Assembly (NCBI GenBank): GCA_902517615.1
Contig: CABYCY010000011.1
Location: 1-48,536, forward strand
Direction of reading: 5' to 3'
Source of the DNA: an uncultured Pelagibacteraceae bacterium
GTDB lineage: Bacteria > Pseudomonadota > Alphaproteobacteria > Pelagibacterales > Pelagibacteraceae
DNA: 48,536 nt
Positions 42,710 to 48,536 of the stretch are shown here, one piece after another. A program made the translations under genes and the position numbers. Position 1 is the stretch's first letter. Every line of letters begins with the position of its first letter. A model generated the notes under the pieces. That model did not search any database. It was given only the letters and a program-made list of their open reading frames with translations, and had not been told where the DNA came from.

Positions 42710-45700
42710 ATGTATATAACTGAAGTTAGTATTAAACGACCTGTTGTAGCCTGGGTCATGTCTTTAATATTAATTATTTTTGGTATATTTGTTTTTTCAG
42801 AGTTGCCAGTAAGAGAGCTTCCTGATGGTATTCAACCTCCTGTAGTTCAAGTTCAAACTGATTATAAATCTGCTTCAGCAGAAATAGTTGACGAAGAAAT
42901 AACTCAAAAACTTGAAGATGTAATAGGTGGAGCAGAAGGTATAAAAAATATCGACTCAAGTTCATTAAATGGAAGAAGCAGAATTAATATTCAATTTAAT
43001 ACAGATATAGATTTAGATGATGCAGCAAACGATATAAGAGAAAGAGTTGCACGTGTTGTGGATAATTTGCCCAGTGAGTCAAATCCCCCTCAAATTTTAA
43101 AACAAGCTGCAGGTTTCACAACCACTATGTGGGTAGCACTTTCTTCCCCCACATGGAGCGACCTAGATCTTGGAGATTATGCTGAAAGATATCTTATAGA
43201 TGCATTTTCAAGTGTACCTAATGTCGGTAGAATTTTAGTTGGTGGATTAAGAGAACTTAGTGTCCGAGTTTGGATAGATCCAATTAAATTAGCCGCTAAT
43301 AATCTTACGATTCAAGAGGTAGAAAGAGCTTTAAGAAACGAAAATATTAACCTTCCTGCAGGAACATTAGAGGCAAATAATAAAGATTTAACTCTAAATA
43401 TTGATAAATCTTACACTAATATAGACACAATAAAGCAGCTTCCTCTTAGAAAAAATAAAAACAAAGTAATAATTCTTTCTGATGTTGCAAATGTTGAATT
43501 TGGACCTGTTTCAGAAAAAACTTTATTTAAAGCACAAAGAAAAAATGCAGTGAATTTAAAAACTGTTGGAATTGGAATTTATGCAAAAAGTGGGGCTTCA
43601 ACAGTAGAACTGTCTAAACAAATAAAGGCTAAAATAATAGAACTAAATAAATCTTTACCAGATGGATTAAAATTAGAAGTAGCATTTAATAGAGCTACCT
43701 ATATTGGTGCTGCAATCGAAGAGGTTTATAAAAGTTTAATTATTGCTTTTGTTTTAGTTGTTTTAATCATTTATCTTTTTCTTGGTAATCTTAAGGCAGT
43801 AATTGTACCGGCTGTAGCATTACCAGTTAGCTTAATTGGTTCATTTCTAGGATTATATATATTTGATTTATCTATTAATATTTTTGTACTACTAAGTTTT
43901 ATTCTGGCAATTGGAATAATTACCGATGACTCTGTAATTATGACTGATGCTATTTATACTAGGATAGAAAATGGAGAAACACCATTGGTTGCCGCATACA
44001 AAGGCTCAAAACAAATTACTTTTGCTATTATTGCAACTACGTTAATTTTAGTTGCAGTATTCTTGCCATTAATTTTTATAAAAGGAATTTCTGGAACATT
44101 ATTTAAAGAAACTGCAATTGCATTATCTTTTTCTATTGTGGTGTCATCATTTGTTGCATTAACTTTATCACCAATGCTAGGAAGTAAATTCCTAAATAAA
44201 AAGGACAAAATTAACTTTTTTGTGAGAAAGTTTAATAATGGATTTAAATCTTTTACAGGATTTTATATTGATTCACTTAAATATTGGATTAACAAGAAAA
44301 AAACTATTTCAATATTTATAATCGTAATAATTTGCGCATCTGCATATCTTTTTAATTTTGCAAAAAAAGAGTTATTACCGACTGAAGATAGAGGCTCTTA
44401 TTTGATAATAGGATCAACTGATGAAGGAAGCTCATTTGAATATACTCAAGAAAAAGCTCAAATAATCGAGAGTAGAATATTAAGACTATTACAAGCTGAA
44501 AATAGCCCTTACGAAAGACTAATAATGAGAGTTCCAGGTTTTGGCAGATCTGCAACAACCTATAATACATTTATTATAATTGCTTTATTGGACGAATGGA
44601 AAAATAGAGAAAAAAGCAGCCAAATTGTTCTTAGAGAAGCAATTGGACAAGTAGTGTCAGTTCCTGAAACATTTGCTTTTCCAATATCCCCTCAGGGAAT
44701 AAGAGTTTCAAGCTATAATAAACCAGTGCAAATGGTTATTTATGGATCTAGTTATGAGGAACTTGAGGAAATTCAAAGCAGTGTTTTAAGAGAGCTTAGA
44801 AAAAATAGAAACATGTTTAGAATTGAGAGTGATTACACAAAAAATAAACCCGAAGTTAAATTGATAACCAATAAAAATAGAGCTAACGATTTAGGGGTAT
44901 CTATTGAAAATATAGGAAGAACTCTTGAGACGCTTTATGGTGGTAAAAGAGTGACTTCTTTTAGTAAAGAAGGGAGAGAATATCCTATTATTTTGCAACA
45001 ATATTTAGCAGATAGAAGAGATAAGGATGGTTTGTCTAAGATCTTTGTAAGATCAGAAACAACAGGAAAATTAGTTTCCGTTGCAAGTCTTGTAGAGTTT
45101 AAAGAAAAAGGGACTGCAGAGGCATTACCTAGATATAATCGTCAAAGAGCTGTCACAATTTCAGCTGCTCTTTCAGAGGACTATACTCTAACGGAAGCAG
45201 TAAAATATTTGGAAGATGTGATGATTAAAGTTGCTCCTCAAAATCAGATTACCTGGAAAGGAAAATCTGAGGAACTAAAAGAAACAACAAATGAAATCTA
45301 TTTAATTTTTGCTCTTGCTTTATTAACAGCTTACTTGGTTATGGCAGCAACATTCAATTCTTTTGTTCACCCATTTATAATTATACTAACCGTTCCACTT
45401 GCAGTCTTCGGTGGGTTAGTATTTATTTTACTTTTAAACAGCTCGGTAAATATATTTTCACAAATTGCATTGATTATTCTTATTGGTATATCTACTAAAA
45501 ATAGTATTTTAATTGTAGATTATACAAATCAGTTAAGAACAACAGGCATAAAAATAGAGGCAGCTTTAATTAAAGCTTGTCAGCTTAGAATTCGACCAAT
45601 CATAATGACCTCTCTGAGTACAATGATAGCAATGCTTCCATTGGTTATTGGAAATATTGGTCCTGGGGCTGGTGAAGGTTCAAGATTAGCTGTTGGTTCA

Positions 45701-45832
45701 ACAATTTTAGGAGGAATGATAATTTCAACTTTCTTTACTTTATATGTAACACCTACAATGTATTTAACTCTTGCTAAAAATACTAAGCGTATTGATGCGG
45801 TAGATATTGAGTTAAAAAAACAACTAGACTAA
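42710..45832 (+). CDS. RND-family efflux pump, inner-membrane subunit (AcrB-like)
   Basis: A proton-driven transporter of 1040 residues, full length. The N-terminus ITEVSIKRPVVAWVMSLILI and the duplicated halves with two large periplasmic loops are typical. Proton-relay residues are present: Asp-Asp in IGIITDDSVIM (TM4) and Lys in ILIGISTKNSILIVDY (TM10). It is most like HAE/MexB-type or uncharacterised marine RND pumps; the substrate is unknown. It starts 4 bases after the adaptor stop and overlaps the transglycosylase gene tail-to-tail by 4 bases. Confidence 0.93.
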   Translation: MYITEVSIKRPVVAWVMSLILIIFGIFVFSELPVRELPDGIQPPVVQVQTDYKSASAEIVDEEITQKLEDVIGGAEGIKNIDSSSLNGRSRINIQFNTDIDLDDAANDIRERVARVVDNLPSESNPPQILKQAAGFTTTMWVALSSPTWSDLDLGDYAERYLIDAFSSVPNVGRILVGGLRELSVRVWIDPIKLAANNLTIQEVERALRNENINLPAGTLEANNKDLTLNIDKSYTNIDTIKQLPLRKNKNKVIILSDVANVEFGPVSEKTLFKAQRKNAVNLKTVGIGIYAKSGASTVELSKQIKAKIIELNKSLPDGLKLEVAFNRATYIGAAIEEVYKSLIIAFVLVVLIIYLFLGNLKAVIVPAVALPVSLIGSFLGLYIFDLSINIFVLLSFILAIGIITDDSVIMTDAIYTRIENGETPLVAAYKGSKQITFAIIATTLILVAVFLPLIFIKGISGTLFKETAIALSFSIVVSSFVALTLSPMLGSKFLNKKDKINFFVRKFNNGFKSFTGFYIDSLKYWINKKKTISIFIIVIICASAYLFNFAKKELLPTEDRGSYLIIGSTDEGSSFEYTQEKAQIIESRILRLLQAENSPYERLIMRVPGFGRSATTYNTFIIIALLDEWKNREKSSQIVLREAIGQVVSVPETFAFPISPQGIRVSSYNKPVQMVIYGSSYEELEEIQSSVLRELRKNRNMFRIESDYTKNKPEVKLITNKNRANDLGVSIENIGRTLETLYGGKRVTSFSKEGREYPIILQQYLADRRDKDGLSKIFVRSETTGKLVSVASLVEFKEKGTAEALPRYNRQRAVTISAALSEDYTLTEAVKYLEDVMIKVAPQNQITWKGKSEELKETTNEIYLIFALALLTAYLVMAATFNSFVHPFIIILTVPLAVFGGLVFILLLNSSVNIFSQIALIILIGISTKNSILIVDYTNQLRTTGIKIEAALIKACQLRIRPIIMTSLSTMIAMLPLVIGNIGPGAGEGSRLAVGSTILGGMIISTFFTLYVTPTMYLTLAKNTKRIDAVDIELKKQLD

Positions 45833-46428
45833 AAGATAATATATTTTTTTGTAGATAAAGAATTTTTACATTCTAACAACTGTTGTTTATAAATATTTGA
45901 TTGTTTTTCTACCTTTTGAGCTAAGTTTATTACTTTTTTATTATCCTTATAATTTTTAAAATTTCCCCATCCCTCATGATAAGCAATATACTGTTTAAAA
46001 GCATCTTTCTTTGAAACTTTTAAAATTTTTTCAGTTTTATGCGTATACCAGCCAATAAAATCTACACTATCTTTAAATCTTGTTCTTGTTGCTAATTTAT
46101 TTCCAGTTTCCTCTTTATATTGCTTCCATGTTCCTTTAACTGCTTGTGAATATCCAAAAGAGCTCGAAGGTCTTTTGTAAGGCACTATTTTAAATAATTT
46201 TTGTCTAGGTGGTTTTGCAAGCCAATCAAAACTGGATTCCATTTTTATAATTGCAAGCTGTAAATATATAGGGGTTCCCCATTTTTTTTCAGATTTTTTA
46301 GCATGTTTATACCATAAATATCTTTCATTAAATATTGAACAACTATTTGATGTATTTTTGGGAATAGATGAACAACTTGAAATTAGAATAACTAATATAA
46401 ACAAATAATTAATTTTTAAAATTTTCAT
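45829..46428 (-). CDS. Lytic transglycosylase SLT-domain lipoprotein
   Basis: A 199-residue lipoprotein with signal MKILKINYLFILVILISSC (lipobox Cys 19). The lysozyme-like domain has YLQLAIIKMESSFDW with the catalytic Glu, SSFGYSQAVKGTWKQY (GYSQ motif), FIGWYTHKT and YIAYHEGWGNF. It cleaves the MurNAc-GlcNAc bond in peptidoglycan with anhydro-MurNAc formation, from the periplasmic side of a membrane. Its start overlaps the VanZ-like gene by 20 bases. The peptidoglycan theme returns in the MurU/AmgK genes nearby. Confidence 0.9.
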   Translation of the reverse strand: MKILKINYLFILVILISSCSSIPKNTSNSCSIFNERYLWYKHAKKSEKKWGTPIYLQLAIIKMESSFDWLAKPPRQKLFKIVPYKRPSSSFGYSQAVKGTWKQYKEETGNKLATRTRFKDSVDFIGWYTHKTEKILKVSKKDAFKQYIAYHEGWGNFKNYKDNKKVINLAQKVEKQSNIYKQQLLECKNSLSTKKYIIF

Positions 46429-46804
46429 TTTTTTTAAACAAGTAAAATATAATTATCACTATAATGACTCCTGCAAGATTGCCAAATAAATCAGGAAATT
46501 CAAAATTCCTTTCAGGTATAAAGTAGTGAAATATCTCAAGTATTATAGATAAAGTTATTAAATAAAAACTAAGTAAAATAAATTGGGTTTTTTTTTTAAA
46601 AGTTAAATAACCTATAATTGAAAAAACTATAAAAGCATAAAGATGATTTGATGAAATAATAAAGTCTTTTGTTATTTGTGGTTGTAATTTGCAATCACCA
46701 TATAAAATACAACCTAGTAAGCTGCCAGGAAATAAATATATAAGTATCAAAATAAAATTACATACATAAAAAATAAATTTATATTTCGTAAAAAAATTAA
46801 TCAT
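46409..46804 (-). CDS. VanZ-like membrane protein
   Basis: A 131-residue polytopic protein with four hydrophobic helices. The VanZ signature is near the C-terminus: LEIFHYFIPERNFEFPDLFGNLAG (E..H.FIP.R..E..D...N..G), shown here in shortened pattern form as the full stretch exceeds the quoting limit. The ATG at 46804 is preferred to an in-frame TTG at 46828 that would place the start 21 bases from the divergent gpmA. Function of VanZ-like proteins outside teicoplanin resistance is unclear. Same strand as the lytic transglycosylase, 20-base overlap. Confidence 0.8.
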   Translation of the reverse strand: MINFFTKYKFIFYVCNFILILIYLFPGSLLGCILYGDCKLQPQITKDFIISSNHLYAFIVFSIIGYLTFKKKTQFILLSFYLITLSIILEIFHYFIPERNFEFPDLFGNLAGVIIVIIIFYLFKKNENFKN

Positions 46805-46849
46805 TAATAATATAGTTTTATTTATCAAATTAATCTAAAACATAAACAT

Positions 46850-47557
46850 ATGAGTTATTTAATTTTAGTAAGACATGGGCAAAGTATTTGGAATCTTGAA
46901 AAAAAATTTACTGGATGGGTAGATGTGGATTTAACAGAAAATGGAAAATTAGAGGCAAAAAAAGCTGGACAATCGATAAAACAAGAGAAAATCGAAATAG
47001 ATCTTTATTATTCCTCTTTTCAATTAAGAGCAAAAAATACTTTAAAAATAATTCAAGATGAACTGAGGGATTATAAGAAAGTTAAGAGCGCATGGGAGTT
47101 GAATGAAAGACACTATGGAGCTCTTACAGGATTAAACAAAGATGAAATGAAAATTAAACTTGGTGAAGAAAAAGTGCATCAATTTAGACGTTCATGGGAT
47201 CTTAGACCTGAACCATTAGATAAAAATAGTCCATATCATCCACTAAATATTGAAACTTATAAAAAAATACCAGTTGAAAAAGTGCCTGATACTGAATCAT
47301 TAAAAGATACCTATGAAAGAGTCTTAAGGTTTTACAAAGAAGAAATAGAAAATAAAATTAGTAAAAATATTCTTATTTCAGCTCACGGCAACTCTATAAG
47401 AGCTCTTTGCAAACATTTATTTGATTTAGATGATAATGAAATTTCAAAACTAGAAATTCCTACTGGTAACCCCCTATTGGTTATATTAGAAAATCATAAA
47501 ATTTCTAACTGTAGATATTTAGATAAAGAAAGAGCTAAAGATCTCCTAGTTTTTTGA
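46850..47557 (+). CDS. gpmA: 2,3-bisphosphoglycerate-dependent phosphoglycerate mutase
   Basis: Interconverts 3- and 2-phosphoglycerate in glycolysis and gluconeogenesis. 235 residues. The phospho-His lies in LVRHGQSIWN (His 9). FTGWVDVDLTENG, ELNERHYGALTGLNK and LISAHGNSIRAL (second His) complete the active site. The 3' end overlaps murU on the opposite strand by 23 bases, the longest tail-to-tail overlap in the window. Divergent from the VanZ-like gene by 45 bases. Confidence 0.95.
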   Translation: MSYLILVRHGQSIWNLEKKFTGWVDVDLTENGKLEAKKAGQSIKQEKIEIDLYYSSFQLRAKNTLKIIQDELRDYKKVKSAWELNERHYGALTGLNKDEMKIKLGEEKVHQFRRSWDLRPEPLDKNSPYHPLNIETYKKIPVEKVPDTESLKDTYERVLRFYKEEIENKISKNILISAHGNSIRALCKHLFDLDDNEISKLEIPTGNPLLVILENHKISNCRYLDKERAKDLLVF

Positions 47558-48224
47558 ATATGTTTAGATCAGTTAAATGATAAAAATCTTTTTGACTTTC
47601 ATAACCATACAATTTTTTATCGTTTAGTAAATTATTCCAGATTTCCGAAATTGAAAAATTTTCTATTTTTTTTCGAACGAATAATTTTCTATTAATAATT
47701 TGGCATCCAATATAAATTAACTCATTTTCGAGGTCTTTACTTATTTGAATTTTATTAAGATTAAAATCTCCTTTTAAATTTTTATCAAAACTTAATTTTT
47801 TGTTTACTAAAAGAAGAATACTTTCCAGTTTTTTTGAGAAATACATTTCTTCCATTTTCAATATCTCATCTTTATAATCCTGATGCCAAACAGTGTCAGG
47901 ATTAAAAACTATAAAATCATTTTCATCAGAGGTATTAATCATATTTTGTATTCCACCACCTGTGTCTAAAATGTTTTCTCCATCTTCAATTATTTTTATA
48001 TTTAGATTAAAATGTTTTTTACTCAAAAATTCTGAAAATTGATTTTTTAAGTAAAAAGTATTTATTAGGACTTTTTGAATTCCAATTTTTTCAATAAGAT
48101 TAATACAGTTCTCTAACATACTAATATTATCAATTTTTAGTAAAGGTTTAGGTGTTGTTAAAGTAACTGGATTTAATCTTTTACCATAACCTGCACATAA
48201 AATTAAAGCTGTATTTATTCTCAT
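47535..48224 (-). CDS. murU: Sugar-1-phosphate nucleotidyltransferase, probable MurNAc-1-phosphate uridylyltransferase
   Basis: A 229-residue nucleotidyltransferase. The N-terminal motif is ALILCAGYGKRLNPVTLTTP followed by KPLLKIDN, the GxGxRLxPLT-KPL activation loop. INTFYLKNQF and the metal-binding Asp in FNPDTVWHQDY follow. It begins 4 bases after the AmgK-like gene, and this pair is the signature of the anabolic MurNAc recycling route known in pseudomonads (MurNAc to MurNAc-1-P to UDP-MurNAc). The assignment to MurU rather than another sugar transferase rests on that pairing. Confidence 0.83.
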   Translation of the reverse strand: MRINTALILCAGYGKRLNPVTLTTPKPLLKIDNISMLENCINLIEKIGIQKVLINTFYLKNQFSEFLSKKHFNLNIKIIEDGENILDTGGGIQNMINTSDENDFIVFNPDTVWHQDYKDEILKMEEMYFSKKLESILLLVNKKLSFDKNLKGDFNLNKIQISKDLENELIYIGCQIINRKLFVRKKIENFSISEIWNNLLNDKKLYGYESQKDFYHLTDLNIFKKLGDL

Positions 48225-48228
48225 AACT

Positions 48229-48536
48229 CTAACTTATGAATCTAGGAAAATTATTTTTTAATAACAACATCAGATTTTTAAATTCATTTTGCTTTTTAAT
48301 TCTGTGATTAATCATTTCCCAGGCATAGGGAATTAATTTAAGATATTTTTTTTTATTATCTCTTAAAGCTAAACGCATAAATATACCAATTATTTTTAAA
48401 TTTCTTAAAATTGATAATATTTCAAAATCTTTTCTAAATTTTTTCAATTCAATTTTCTTATTTGTTTTTATATAAAAATTAAACACTTTTTCTTTTAATT
48501 CGATGGATGTTTTTAATCTTACATCATCAATTAAAG
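48229..48536 (-). CDS. amgK: AmgK-like aminoglycoside-phosphotransferase-fold sugar kinase (partial, C-terminus)
   Basis: The reading frame is open to the window edge, so only the last 101 residues are visible; the apparent start at 48486 is an internal GTG. Visible features are LIDDVRLKTSIELKEKVF and then LRNLKIIGIFMRLALRDNKK and YLKLIPYAWEMINHRI. These match the C-terminal region of N-acetylmuramate/N-acetylglucosamine 1-kinase AmgK (LIDDVR..T, RNLKxxGIFxRLxxRD). The kinase active site lies outside the window. It is upstream of and coupled to murU (4-base gap). Confidence 0.8.
   Translation of the reverse strand, partial: LIDDVRLKTSIELKEKVFNFYIKTNKKIELKKFRKDFEILSILRNLKIIGIFMRLALRDNKKKYLKLIPYAWEMINHRIKKQNEFKNLMLLLKNNFPRFIS

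Noticed and set aside
46805..46828. TTG start extending the VanZ-like protein by 8 residues
   Set aside because: No ribosome-binding site, and it would crowd the divergent gpmA promoter; ATG at 46804 is adequate.
48229..48486. A complete 85-residue gene at the right edge
   Set aside because: The apparent start is an internal GTG; the frame is open to 48536 with AmgK-like sequence (LIDDVR), so it is a truncated larger gene.

Overview
This window is a gene-dense, strongly AT-rich stretch of a bacterial chromosome. Spacers are tiny (no gene-free gap exceeds about 275 bases), ATGA/TAATG start-stop overlaps are frequent, and several convergent genes overlap at their 3' ends. The base composition, Lys/Asn/Ile-rich proteins, alphaproteobacterial gene families (DUF3035 lipoprotein, TIGR01459-type HAD protein, PuuD, split XdhC) and streamlined layout point to a SAR11-type marine alphaproteobacterium (Pelagibacterales). 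That assignment is inferred from gene content; no rRNA or tRNA gene is present to confirm it. I see no mobile elements, CRISPR arrays or phage genes.

Layout. 0-5.1 kb (minus strand) is a housekeeping operon: HAD phosphatase, ribF, ileS, lspA and the start of an outer-membrane lipoprotein. 5.2-7.3 kb is groES-groEL behind a heat-shock-type promoter and closed by a clear terminator, followed by an unannotated-looking 38-codon basic peptide and typA. 9.3-18 kb holds membrane and envelope functions: a YczE-like protein, a periplasmic DUF6134-like protein, the TldD/PmbA protease pair, a DCC thiol protein, two unknown proteins (one a Lys-rich coiled coil), a cyclopropane fatty acid synthase, a DapA-like lyase and a membrane-anchored J-domain protein. 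Oligopeptidase B and an Hsp20 gene with a second heat-shock-type promoter follow.

20.7-38.9 kb is the standout region: a nearly self-contained purine acquisition and degradation island. Import is by an NCS2 purine permease and a complete BMP-type ABC transporter. A purine phosphoribosyltransferase allows salvage. Guanine deaminase and xanthine dehydrogenase (XdhAB, with its maturation factor XdhC in two genes) make urate. A PuuD urate oxidase, HIU hydrolase, OHCU decarboxylase, PuuE allantoinase, allantoicase and ureidoglycolate lyase take urate to glyoxylate plus two urea. PuuD lacks its usual C-terminal cytochrome c domain, and a free-standing small cytochrome c is encoded about 7.5 kb away inside the same island. 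Two DUF1330 paralogues bracket the xdhC pair and have no assigned role. No transcription factor or urease is encoded in the window.

38.9-48.5 kb contains an AlkA-type DNA glycosylase, a DMT exporter, msrA, sseA, an RND efflux adaptor and pump, a lytic transglycosylase lipoprotein, a VanZ-like protein, gpmA, and a MurU-AmgK pair for peptidoglycan sugar recycling that runs off the window end.
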